From NCBI GenBank assembly GCA_905181755.1, contig CAJIYY010000075.1:1-29095 (forward strand): DNA of 29,095 nt, read 5' to 3'. Shown piece by piece: positions 1-7,160 of the stretch. Each line of letters opens with the position of its first letter. Position 1 is the first letter of the stretch. This stretch comes from Candidatus Dadabacteria bacterium UBA1144 (GTDB lineage Bacteria; Desulfobacterota_D; UBA1144). Position numbers and translations under genes: made by a program. A model generated the notes under the pieces. It had not been told where the DNA came from. It searched no databases and was given only the letters and a program-made list of their open reading frames with translations.

Positions 1-561
1 GAAAGAACTATAGATCTTGCCAATATGATTATAAATGAAAATTTAGGTTTAAAATTTACTATTGAAACACATTTAAACAATCTTGATTACGAACTTCTTC
101 AATTACTAAAAAGAGCAGGTGTATTCATAATAAGAGTTGGTGTGGAATCAGTTAATGATGATGTTATTAAAAATGCGAAAAGATTTAGTTTAAAGAAATC
201 TAACGAAAAAGAAAAAATAGAGATGATAAGATCTTTTGGAATTAAAGTAATTGGTATGTATATATTAGGATTCGAAACTGATACAAAGGAAAGCTGCCTA
301 AGAACTATTAAGTATGCAAAAGAACTAAATACCTACATTGCTGTCTTTAGTGTATTTACTCCCTATCCTGGGACTCCTATTTTTATTAAATTTAAAGAAA
401 AAATAACAACAAAAAAATACGAGGACTTTAACCAATGGAAACTTGTATTTAGACACGACAATATTACACCAAAAGAAATTAGAGGATTGTTAGACTATGC
501 TTTCACAAGCTATTATTTAAGTATAAGATGGTTTATAAAGAATTTTCTCTTTACTGTTTAG
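1..561 (+). CDS. Radical SAM enzyme, C-terminal part (5' end outside window)
   Basis: The reading frame is open from the window's first base, so the first ATG at 25 is internal and the gene is cut by the edge. About 186 codons remain. The visible part looks like the second half of a radical SAM TIM barrel of the type found in B12-binding radical SAM proteins: a VGVES strand followed by helices, then an 'MYILGFETDT' segment and a 'FTPYPGTP' motif, both typical of that group. The CxxxCxxC cluster motif and any B12-binding domain would lie upstream and cannot be checked. The last ~35 residues (SYYLSIRWF...) are aromatic and basic and could be membrane-associated. It converges on the cytochrome gene with 23 nt between them. 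The family is fairly sure; the substrate is unknown. Confidence 0.8.
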   Translation, partial: ERTIDLANMIINENLGLKFTIETHLNNLDYELLQLLKRAGVFIIRVGVESVNDDVIKNAKRFSLKKSNEKEKIEMIRSFGIKVIGMYILGFETDTKESCLRTIKYAKELNTYIAVFSVFTPYPGTPIFIKFKEKITTKKYEDFNQWKLVFRHDNITPKEIRGLLDYAFTSYYLSIRWFIKNFLFTV

Positions 562-584
562 AGCTAACCAAGTAAATACTAATT

Positions 585-1823
585 CTAGGATTTTTTATAT
601 CTCCTATATAAAGATATCCCCACTAAAAAAAAGATAAAAATAAATCCTACGATAGTTTTAGTATCTAATAAGAAATCATATTTTTTAAACTGAAGACTAA
701 TAACATCTCCCTTTTTAATATTAACAATTGAATAAGTAGAATATTTTTCATCGGCCAACTCCTTTATTTCTGTCTTTTTCTTTGTGTATTCTAAGCCTTC
801 GACATTAAGAGACAGCTTGCTCTCTGGAACAATGATTGTAAGACTATCAATATCATTCATAAAAGTCTTACCTATCTTTGTTGAAAATAAGTTTAATTCT
901 TTTCCATACGTAAAGACTATCCTCCTATTCCCAGGAGGCATCGGCAAGGTGTCGGTCACTTTAGTATCTGAAACTATAAACGTATCTTCCCCTCTATGTG
1001 GAAATCCAAGATTCGATATTCCAGAAAACAATGAGTAAGAATTAATTTTTCTAACTTTTTCTGAAAAACTATTCGGGCCAACAAAAATACTTTTTGACTG
1101 ATTTTCAACATTAATTATTTCTGCAATAATTATTGAACTTGAATCTTCCTCATAGTTAATTATTAAGTGCGCTGAATTAACAGATATGTTTGCAATATTT
1201 TGAGTGGAATCATAAACTATCAAATCTACAACCTTATTATTTTCTCTGGGCAAAAAATAAAACTTATCTGTTGAGTACTCAATTCCATCATAAAAAATCT
1301 TTATACGATAAGCAATATTCCCTATCAACTTGTCAAAATTAAATTTTCCATTTTTTGTTAGTACCTTTTTAATGCTTTTAACTTTATCTGCCATTACTAA
1401 CTCTAATTGAACTTCTTGAGCATTTATAAACTTATCTATACTAAAATTTTTAACACTCCCATAAATCCTTACTTTAGTCCCTTTGTTCACGATAGACTTA
1501 GTCTTCTTTATATACACTAGCAATTCTTTTGCATCGGATTCATTTATGCCTAGATAAGGCATAGGAGGATAGCCATCATTAATAGGTATCTTAGAATATT
1601 CCTTATATATAGCCTGAGGATTTTGAATCCATTGCAGTATTTCTTGATCAGAATACTTACCTACTACATCATACAAGTCAGGTCCAACAAACCTGCCTCT
1701 ACCAACAACATGACAAGTAACACATCTTTTTTCAACAAAGAGACTTTCAAGTGAAGACATTTCGCTCTTAGCGTTACCAAAGAAAGGAAATAAAAATAAC
1801 AATAGTAAGAATAAATTCCTCAT
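585..1823 (-). CDS. Membrane-anchored monoheme cytochrome c fusion protein
   Basis: This is a 412-residue exported protein. A signal peptide (about residues 1-19) precedes a cytochrome c domain with CVTCH at 34-38 for covalent heme attachment and a likely Met ligand at M88 in a PPMPYLG loop. After about residue 110 come roughly 270 residues without heme motifs, rich in predicted beta strands, including a 'LPMPPGNRR' segment. A transmembrane helix near 388-407 and a basic tail (YRRYKKS) follow. The expected topology is periplasmic with a C-terminal anchor. It is the last gene of the ccm operon, 4 nt after a 36-codon ORF, so it may be a client or accessory of the maturation machinery. I do not recognise the beta-rich region, and no electron-transfer partner can be named. 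Confidence 0.8.
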   Translation of the reverse strand: MRNLFLLLLFLFPFFGNAKSEMSSLESLFVEKRCVTCHVVGRGRFVGPDLYDVVGKYSDQEILQWIQNPQAIYKEYSKIPINDGYPPMPYLGINESDAKELLVYIKKTKSIVNKGTKVRIYGSVKNFSIDKFINAQEVQLELVMADKVKSIKKVLTKNGKFNFDKLIGNIAYRIKIFYDGIEYSTDKFYFLPRENNKVVDLIVYDSTQNIANISVNSAHLIINYEEDSSSIIIAEIINVENQSKSIFVGPNSFSEKVRKINSYSLFSGISNLGFPHRGEDTFIVSDTKVTDTLPMPPGNRRIVFTYGKELNLFSTKIGKTFMNDIDSLTIIVPESKLSLNVEGLEYTKKKTEIKELADEKYSTYSIVNIKKGDVISLQFKKYDFLLDTKTIVGFIFIFFLVGISLYRRYKKS

Positions 1824-1827
1824 TCTC

Positions 1828-1938
1828 TTAGTTCTCCCAATCTATTTCCTTAACCTTACAAGAGCGGGATATCAAAGGGTAGAAAATATAAACTAGCGAT
1901 GCTATTGTAATCAGAACAGCTGATATTATTTCAAACAT
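1828..1938 (-). CDS. 36-residue single-pass membrane protein in ccm operon (CcmI-like fragment?)
   Basis: The frame is open from 2016, but the likely start is the ATG at 1938. That ATG overlaps the ccmF stop as TAATG and has a GGAGAG Shine-Dalgarno-like stretch just upstream. The product is 36 residues: a short acidic start (MFE), one hydrophobic helix at about residues 4-23 ending in 'FYPLISR', then a short polar tail with one Cys (C27). The 'YPLI(S)R' helix end resembles the first membrane helix of CcmI-type proteins, which often follow CcmF, but the rest of CcmI is missing. Function is unknown. It could be a reduced CcmI or an unrelated small stabilising subunit. The tight coupling on both sides (ccmF and the cytochrome) supports a translated gene. 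Confidence 0.55.
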   Translation of the reverse strand: MFEIISAVLITIASLVYIFYPLISRSCKVKEIDWEN

Positions 1939-3860
1939 TAATCTCTCCTCTTTAATAAAATAATTATTCCACCAAGTATTGAAATTAAACTTCCAATCCA
2001 GAGCAACGAAACCCATGGGTTAATGTAAATTTTAAAATTAAACCTGCCGTCTTCTAGTTCATCTATTAATATTATATAATAATCTTTTTTGATCGTATTA
2101 TAGATTGCTACTTCAGTTTCTTTATTAATACTTCTATTTCCTTCATATTTATATAAATTTTGCTCTGGATAAAGAGTGTAAATCTTTTCTTCATCAAGAA
2201 GCTCTAACTCAGCACCTATAATACTTTTTGCTACACTTTCCTTCTTGTATGTATTAATTAACTTTATTTCATAGCTGTTAAGCTTAATGGTTTCACCCTT
2301 TGATAAAATAAAATCTGATTTTGTTCCATAAACAGATGACAAAGTGATACCAACAATAAGAAGGATTATTCCAAAGTGTATTAGAAAAGAGCAATATCTT
2401 CTTAATTTTATCTTCAATATTTCAAAGAAACTAACACTTCTCTTTAATTGGAGGCGAAAATCAACAATAAGTTCTTGCAAAATAATAGACGTCACAAAAG
2501 AAGAAAGAAAAAGAACTATCAATACCTTTATGCTGTCAAAGTAAAGAAAAAAGATCAAGGTAAGTAAGAGCGAAAAAGCAAAAGGTTTTAATACTATCTT
2601 CAATATAGGTACAACTTTTCCGTCTTTCCAAGGAATCATAGGAGCAATAGACATTAAAGACATCAAAAGCAGGACATTAGGGAAGTTAACTAAGTCATAA
2701 AAGCCGGGGCCTACAAGAATTTTTTCACCGGTTATTGCCTCAGAAATTATAGGAAAAACCGTACCTAGAAAAACTGTTAGGGTTATAACTAAAAAGAATA
2801 TATTATTAAAAATTAAAAAATTCTCTTTTGAAACTAGTGAGACAATATCCTCCTTAGATAGAATAGTACTTTTATTCTTTTGATACATAAAAATTGAGAA
2901 CCCCACAATAATTAAAATAAAAATAATAAAATAAGGACCTATGCTTGACTGGGCAAAAGAATGGACTGAAGATATTAGACCGCTTCTTGTAATGAATGTT
3001 CCAAAAATAGATAAGAAAAAAGCCAGGAATATAAGGCAAATATTCCATCTTCGCAACAAGCTTCTTGTTTCTTGAGCCATTGAAGAATGAAGAAATGCTG
3101 TTAGGGCCAGCCATGGCATTAAGGCAACATTTTCGACTGGATCCCAAGCCCAGTAGCCTCCCCATCCCAATTCTAAGTAAGCCCATCTTGAACCCAGCAA
3201 GAGTCCAGCAGAAAGAAAAATCCAACTAAAATATGTCCACTTCTTTGATCGTAGAATCCAACTGTCAGTCTTATCTTTTGATATGATAGAGCCTAATGCA
3301 AAAGCGAAAGGTATGGTGAGGGCAATATACCCAACATAAAGAGTTAAGGGATGAATAGCCATATAGAAATTTTGCAATATGGGATTAAGGCCCCTTCCAT
3401 TCAAAGGTGTAGACTTTAATACTTCGAATGGGTTCTCTATAAAGACTATTAAGAAAACAAAAAAAGATAGAATAAAAAGAGAGACGCTCTGAGTTGATGG
3501 GATTAATGCTTTAAATGGTTTAGAGAATCTCAAAAGCAACGTGTAGATTGATAAAATCCAAGACCAAAGTAAAAGAGAACCCTCTTGACCAGCCCACAAC
3601 GATGCAACTGAGTAAACAAAAGATAAATCATTACTTATGTTCTTGGTGACATAAGCATTACTGTAATCCTTCGTGGTTAATAAATAAATTAAAATTAGAA
3701 CTGCTGAACTTAATAGACAAAAGATTACAATTAAAGATCTTTCTCCCATAGCGACGAAATTATTGTCATGCCTAAGAATTCCATACGAGAGAGCTGCTAC
3801 TCCAACCATCCCAGATAAAAAAGATACAAGAAGTAGGGTTTCGCCAACACTATTTAGCAA
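1938..3860 (-). CDS. ccmF: Cytochrome c heme lyase subunit CcmF
   Basis: CcmF is the integral membrane protein that receives heme from CcmE and joins it to apocytochrome c. This copy has 640 residues and many membrane helices. The WWD signature is intact (WGGYWAWDPVEN), and the histidines expected around heme are present in AIHPLTLY, AFLHSSMAQ, SVHSFAQSS and HFGIILLIVG. A long soluble loop near the C-terminus precedes the last helix, as usual. The start is TTG at 3858-3860, preceded by AAGG about 6 nt upstream; the first internal ATG would remove the first membrane helix. The gene overlaps ccmE by 11 nt. Its length and motifs are normal, unlike its partner CcmC. Confidence 0.95.
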   Translation of the reverse strand: MLNSVGETLLLVSFLSGMVGVAALSYGILRHDNNFVAMGERSLIVIFCLLSSAVLILIYLLTTKDYSNAYVTKNISNDLSFVYSVASLWAGQEGSLLLWSWILSIYTLLLRFSKPFKALIPSTQSVSLFILSFFVFLIVFIENPFEVLKSTPLNGRGLNPILQNFYMAIHPLTLYVGYIALTIPFAFALGSIISKDKTDSWILRSKKWTYFSWIFLSAGLLLGSRWAYLELGWGGYWAWDPVENVALMPWLALTAFLHSSMAQETRSLLRRWNICLIFLAFFLSIFGTFITRSGLISSVHSFAQSSIGPYFIIFILIIVGFSIFMYQKNKSTILSKEDIVSLVSKENFLIFNNIFFLVITLTVFLGTVFPIISEAITGEKILVGPGFYDLVNFPNVLLLMSLMSIAPMIPWKDGKVVPILKIVLKPFAFSLLLTLIFFLYFDSIKVLIVLFLSSFVTSIILQELIVDFRLQLKRSVSFFEILKIKLRRYCSFLIHFGIILLIVGITLSSVYGTKSDFILSKGETIKLNSYEIKLINTYKKESVAKSIIGAELELLDEEKIYTLYPEQNLYKYEGNRSINKETEVAIYNTIKKDYYIILIDELEDGRFNFKIYINPWVSLLWIGSLISILGGIIILLKRRD

Positions 3861-4266
3861 GGCTTACCTTTTCACTAGAAGCTAAATCTTCTTCGTATTT
3901 AGTGGGACATTTAGCAAACAATTTATTAGCAAAAAAAGTTTTACCTACTAGTTCTCCCTCAACAACAGCTTCTATCTCATCTTTAAAAATATCAGGAATT
4001 TCTCCTTTATATTCAACTTCTATACTCTTTTCTAAATCAGTGATATTAAAAGTTATAGACCCATCCATATTCTTCTTTATCGATCCCTTTTCCACAATTC
4101 CAGAGACTCTTAGTCGCTTGATCTTGCTTTGAGCCCTTACTTCAAGTGCTTCCGAAACAGTCAAATAATATACAAGAGAAGACTCTACAGCTTTGAATAT
4201 CAGAAAAGAAAAGAAAAATAGAAGAACAATTACAAGTATTTTAATTTTCTTTTTAGCTGATGACAT
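3850..4266 (-). CDS. ccmE: Heme chaperone CcmE, Cys-type variant
   Basis: CcmE is the periplasmic, membrane-anchored carrier that binds heme covalently between CcmC and CcmF. This protein has 138 residues: an N-terminal basic stretch and one helix (about 9-26), then the small beta-barrel domain, then the heme-binding loop. In most bacteria the loop reads HxxxY; here it is AKCPTKYEED, so the heme-attaching His is replaced by Cys (codon TGT, complement of 3907-3909) with the Tyr four residues on. Cys-type CcmE is described from archaea and from bacteria such as Desulfovibrio, usually in operons lacking CcmH, and none is seen here. The start overlaps the ccmD stop as TAATG. Confidence 0.93.
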   Translation of the reverse strand: MSSAKKKIKILVIVLLFFFSFLIFKAVESSLVYYLTVSEALEVRAQSKIKRLRVSGIVEKGSIKKNMDGSITFNITDLEKSIEVEYKGEIPDIFKDEIEAVVEGELVGKTFFANKLFAKCPTKYEEDLASSEKVSLAK

Positions 4267-4379
4267 TAATCTTTACCATTCATTTTTTTGTTAATATAGA
4301 ACATGTAAAGCGCTATGATTACCCAAAAAGCGAGCTGGGAGTAAAAGAGATATTCTAAAGAATCAACTATATAGTTCAT
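4266..4379 (-). CDS. ccmD: CcmD, small subunit of the heme export complex
   Basis: This 37-codon ORF fills the gap between ccmC and ccmE. The product starts MNYIVDSLEYLFYSQ, has one membrane helix (about residues 16-29, 'LAFWVIIALYMFYI') and ends in a basic tail (NKKMNGKD). CcmD proteins are tiny single-pass proteins with a short tyrosine-rich start and a charged cytoplasmic tail. They help release heme-loaded CcmE from the CcmABC complex. Position (between ccmC and ccmE), size and topology all fit. The stop codon overlaps the ccmE start as TAATG, implying translational coupling. No strong ribosome binding site is seen in front of it. Sequence similarity alone is weak at this length, so the call rests on context. 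Confidence 0.8.
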   Translation of the reverse strand: MNYIVDSLEYLFYSQLAFWVIIALYMFYINKKMNGKD

Positions 4380-4400
4380 GATATTTATATTAACTTGGAT

Positions 4401-5033
4401 TTATATTTTATCTAACTTTAACCTTAAGTCTAATAGGTAAAAATAAAGGAAAAGAAAAGCTCCAAAAGTAACCAAAAGGGTATCCATCATTTCAGAACTA
4501 ATTCCTCCACCTTCTCCACCAAAGACAACAGGTGAGATTCCCCTCATTATTCTTACTGAAATGTATACTATTGGCAGGTCTATAAAGGCTATTATTGCAA
4601 AGATAGAAGAATATCTAGGAACGCCAGATTTTAAAGCTAATTTATGGAAGACTAAATAAGTAAAATACAAGATAAACAGTATAAGGGTAGTAGTTAGCTG
4701 TGGGTCAGAAGTCCACCAGGTCCCCCATACTGGTTTTGCCCATATCATACCTGAGACTAAAGTAAGAAGAGTAAACACTGTTCCAATCTCTCCATTGATG
4801 TAGGCAATATTAGAGTCAGCAAGGTTGTTATGTCTTAAAAACTTTATTGAATAAATCAAATTCATTGTAAACGCAATCGTAAAGACAAGAACGTATCCCA
4901 TATGAAAATAGAATATTCTTTGAACGTCTCCCATAATTTTTTCTTTTGGAGCATAAAGAAAGACCATATACAGACTTAAAGTCATGAATATTATGAAAAA
5001 TAGAAAAGAATATCTTCTTAAAAACAAAATCAT
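4401..5033 (-). CDS. ccmC: Heme exporter/transfer protein CcmC with altered key residues
   Basis: CcmC presents heme to CcmE at the periplasmic side of the membrane. This 210-residue protein has about six membrane helices and aligns well by eye with E. coli CcmC: RIFYFHMG matches the first heme histidine region (H60 in E. coli) and AKPVWGTWW the WWD domain. Two conserved spots differ. The usual WxWD continues here as WTSD (Trp to Ser), and the second histidine, in a WWNTLH-type motif in E. coli (H184), is replaced by Ser in MRGISPVV. The codons are unambiguous in the given sequence. The start at 5033 follows GGTGA and lies 3 nt after the ccmB stop. The identity is sure; the mechanism may be modified. 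Confidence 0.92.
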   Translation of the reverse strand: MILFLRRYSFLFFIIFMTLSLYMVFLYAPKEKIMGDVQRIFYFHMGYVLVFTIAFTMNLIYSIKFLRHNNLADSNIAYINGEIGTVFTLLTLVSGMIWAKPVWGTWWTSDPQLTTTLILFILYFTYLVFHKLALKSGVPRYSSIFAIIAFIDLPIVYISVRIMRGISPVVFGGEGGGISSEMMDTLLVTFGAFLFLYFYLLDLRLKLDKI

Positions 5034-5036
5034 TAA

Positions 5037-5702
5037 TCACCTTCTAATAGAATAACTGAAAAGTATTGGGCAAATAGTTAAAAGAAGTATATCAAAGGCA
5101 ATTAATGCTTGCAATGAAAAAGAGGTAAGGAAATCATTGTCAATAGATCCATCAATCATAGAAATTGAATTATAAGTTAGGATTAAAAATGGAAGAATAA
5201 GTGGGTATATCAATATAAACATGAACTGACCCTCACCTTTTATTCTTTCAAGCATCATAGAAAAAGTTGTAAGTATGGAAGAGATGCCTATGGAAAATAG
5301 GAAACATAGTAAAACAAAATTTGTAGTATTCTCAAAAATAATCACGCCTGAAACTATGGAAAGAGTAGAAACAACAGTAATGCAGACAAATGTATTAACT
5401 AATATAAAATATAAAATTTTAGAAAAACATACTATTGATAAATCACATGGGGCATTAATCAAGATTAACTCTCCGCCCAATGATACCTCTTGCCTAGAAA
5501 TTCTTTGATTTGTTATCAGAGAGATAATTAAGACAGAAAAGAAAAATAATTCTGGCATATTGTCTGAACCAATAAAAATAAAGCCTATCAAAGAAAGAGT
5601 TAAGGACAAGATAAAGAGATACACTAAGTTAAGTCTTTCTCTTATCTCAACTCTGATATCTTTCTTTAAGATCAATAAAACTATCTGAAAAAAATCTCTC
5701 AT
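5037..5702 (-). CDS. ccmB: Cytochrome c maturation ABC permease CcmB
   Basis: This 221-residue membrane protein has about six hydrophobic helices and sits between the CcmA ATPase and CcmC. The N-terminal half carries the family pattern: KKDIRVEIRERLNL followed by a helix, then 'SRQEVSLGGELILINAPCD' before the second membrane region. CcmB is the permease partner of CcmA; the ATPase cycle is thought to release holo-CcmE from CcmC and CcmD rather than to export heme itself. The ATG start lies 1 nt after the ccmA stop. The length is the family norm (about 220). Confidence 0.92.
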   Translation of the reverse strand: MRDFFQIVLLILKKDIRVEIRERLNLVYLFILSLTLSLIGFIFIGSDNMPELFFFSVLIISLITNQRISRQEVSLGGELILINAPCDLSIVCFSKILYFILVNTFVCITVVSTLSIVSGVIIFENTTNFVLLCFLFSIGISSILTTFSMMLERIKGEGQFMFILIYPLILPFLILTYNSISMIDGSIDNDFLTSFSLQALIAFDILLLTICPILFSYSIRR

Positions 5703-5703
5703 A

Positions 5704-6324
5704 TTACTTCAAATCTATAAGCCCTGATAAATCTAGGCTGCTTGAGCCTGTTGAATTATCAGCCAGAAGAACTCCACCTCCATCTTGAGGATAATGCTGA
5801 ATTATATTATTAAGAACTCCTATAGAAACATCGTCCAAATAAGTATACGGTTCATCTAATATAAGAAATCTTGGATTGACCAGCAAGGATATAACAATAG
5901 AAACCTTCTTTTTTGTTCCATCTGAAAGCTGATACGCCTTTTTGAAACGATAGTCTTCTAAGCCAAACTTTTTAAATAGAGAATTCCTTTTATCTAAATT
6001 GTCTAGCTTGTTTAATTTTGAAAAGAAAATTACATTCTCCTCTAAAGTAAGATAGTCATAGAGGCTAGGATGTGGGGCTAAATAATGAACATCTTTATAT
6101 AGACTAATTCCAATATTCTTAATATTCCTTTCTTCCAAAAAAACTTCACCACCATAATCAAGAATCTGTGAGCTTATAATTCTCATTATAGTAGTCTTAC
6201 CGGCTCCATTAGGTCCTCTAAGTTTATAAATAGAGTTCCCTTCAATATTAAAATTTATAGAATTAAATATAGTCACGCTGTTGAAAGATTTTTCTAACTG
6301 CCTTACTGATAACAAATACTGCAT
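5704..6324 (-). CDS. ccmA: Cytochrome c maturation ATPase CcmA
   Basis: This is a small ABC ATPase of 206 residues, the usual length for CcmA. Walker A is GPNGAGKTT (about residues 38-46), the signature is LSDGTKKKV in place of the common LSGGQ (CcmA proteins often deviate here), and Walker B is FLILDEP, followed by a D-loop (YLDD). The H-loop position near the C-terminus, normally a His, reads 'LLADNSTG', so the switch His looks absent; this should be checked by alignment. It is the first gene of the ccm operon. Its ATG lies in a TATATAATG sequence mirrored at the divergent gloA gene. Confidence 0.93.
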   Translation of the reverse strand: MQYLLSVRQLEKSFNSVTIFNSINFNIEGNSIYKLRGPNGAGKTTIMRIISSQILDYGGEVFLEERNIKNIGISLYKDVHYLAPHPSLYDYLTLEENVIFFSKLNKLDNLDKRNSLFKKFGLEDYRFKKAYQLSDGTKKKVSIVISLLVNPRFLILDEPYTYLDDVSIGVLNNIIQHYPQDGGGVLLADNSTGSSSLDLSGLIDLK

Positions 6325-6371
6325 TATATAACTTTACTTAATATGAAGTGTAAATTAAAATTTATATAATG
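6322..6371. promoter_or_regulatory. Divergent ccmA/gloA control region with inverted repeat
   Basis: Two divergent genes are separated by 44 nt of almost pure A/T. The region is bounded by a perfect 10-bp inverted repeat, CATTATATAA (6322-6331) and TTATATAATG (6362-6371), each arm containing the start codon of one gene. TATAAT motifs overlap both ATGs, so they are too close to act as -10 boxes for those starts; other -10-like strings (TTAAAAT near 6355-6361) could give very short leaders. No Shine-Dalgarno is visible on either side. Both promoters must lie in or near this gap; the exact sites are not resolved. Confidence 0.4.
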
Positions 6372-6755
6372 AAATTTCTACATACTATGCTAAGAGTTAA
6401 AGACCTAGAAGAGTCAATTAAGTTCTATGTGGACACAATGGGCTTTGAACTGGTTAGAAAAACTGAATACCCTCATGGTAAATTTACCCTAGCATTTCTT
6501 TCTTTTAAGAAAGAAGATGACGAACCTTTCCTTGAACTTACATACAATTGGGGTGTTAAAGAGTATGAGCAAGGTAACTATTTTGGCCACATAGCCGTCG
6601 GAGTTGAAAATATCCACTCAATCTGCGAAGAAATAAGAAAAAAAGGTGGTAAAATAACCAGAGAACCTGGCCCTATGAAAGGAAGTAGTTCAATTCTCGC
6701 CTTTGTCGAAGATCCCGATGGATACAAGATTGAACTTTTACAGAGGAGCTTATGA
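6369..6755 (+). CDS. gloA: Lactoylglutathione lyase (glyoxalase I)
   Basis: Glyoxalase I converts the hemithioacetal of methylglyoxal and glutathione to S-lactoylglutathione in the cytosol, removing a toxic by-product of glycolysis. The 128-residue protein is strikingly close to E. coli GloA, sharing LHTMLRV, ELTYNWGV, FGHIA and FVEDPDGYKIEL. All four metal ligands fall at the E. coli positions (H5, E56, H74, E122). It has the short form without the extra loops of Zn-type eukaryotic enzymes, so nickel or cobalt is the likely metal. Its stop overlaps the next gene's start (ATGA), so the two are translated together. It also implies the cell makes glutathione or a similar thiol. Confidence 0.93.
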   Translation: MKFLHTMLRVKDLEESIKFYVDTMGFELVRKTEYPHGKFTLAFLSFKKEDDEPFLELTYNWGVKEYEQGNYFGHIAVGVENIHSICEEIRKKGGKITREPGPMKGSSSILAFVEDPDGYKIELLQRSL

Positions 6756-7156
6756 TATCAGTAACTAGGAAATCTCATTTTAATGCCGCTCATAGATTAA
6801 ATAATTCAAAATGGACCGATGAAAAGAATCAACAATTCTTCGGGTTGTGCAACAACAAGAATTATCATGGTCACAATTATGATTTAGAGGTAACTGTGTC
6901 TGGAGAATTAGATATAGAATCAGGATATCTAATAGACATGAAACAACTTGGAGATTTAATAGAAACAGAAATCGAATCAAAATTTGATCATAAGAACCTA
7001 AATTTAGATACTTCAGAGTTCAAAGACCTTAATCCAACTGCGGAGAATATAGCTATTGTGATATGGAATATATTAAGAGAGAAGATTGATATAAAATTCC
7101 ACTTGAAGGTACTTCTTCACGAAACATCGAGGAACTTTGTTGAGTATTCAGGATAA
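6752..7156 (+). CDS. 6-pyruvoyl-tetrahydropterin synthase family protein (CxxxxxHGH type)
   Basis: This 134-residue protein belongs to the PTPS/QueD fold family, which acts on 7,8-dihydroneopterin triphosphate. Zn ligands are H14, H39 and H41 (HGHNY), the catalytic Cys is C33, the DH pair is D79-H80, and the substrate-anchoring Glu is E124 in LLHETSRNFVEY. The spacing C-x5-HGH (CNNKNYHGH) matches eukaryotic-type PTPS, which makes 6-pyruvoyl-tetrahydropterin. Queuosine-pathway QueD normally has C-x3-HGH. I therefore favour a biopterin or related pterin product over queuosine, as an inference from the motif alone. It overlaps gloA by 4 nt and ends 4 nt before the convergent small ORF. Confidence 0.85.
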   Translation: MISVTRKSHFNAAHRLNNSKWTDEKNQQFFGLCNNKNYHGHNYDLEVTVSGELDIESGYLIDMKQLGDLIETEIESKFDHKNLNLDTSEFKDLNPTAENIAIVIWNILREKIDIKFHLKVLLHETSRNFVEYSG

Positions 7157-7160
7157 ATAA

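Noticed and set aside
562..584. Bidirectional terminator between radical SAM gene and cytochrome gene
   Set aside because: The 23-nt gap holds no inverted repeat of more than a few bases.
1939..2016. Longer form of the small ORF after ccmF (62 codons)
   Set aside because: The extra part lies inside the end of ccmF, adds a hydrophilic non-family stretch, and lacks a good ribosome binding site; the ATG at 1938 has both overlap and Shine-Dalgarno.
2872..3225. Long open frame of 117 codons inside ccmF in another frame of the same strand
   Set aside because: It lies fully within the well-conserved WWD part of ccmF and its product has no domain; it is a by-product of AT-rich coding sequence.
4828..5040. 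Second frame of 70 codons over ccmC
   Set aside because: It is antiparallel in no way useful, overlaps the CcmC N-terminal helices in another frame and has no family features.
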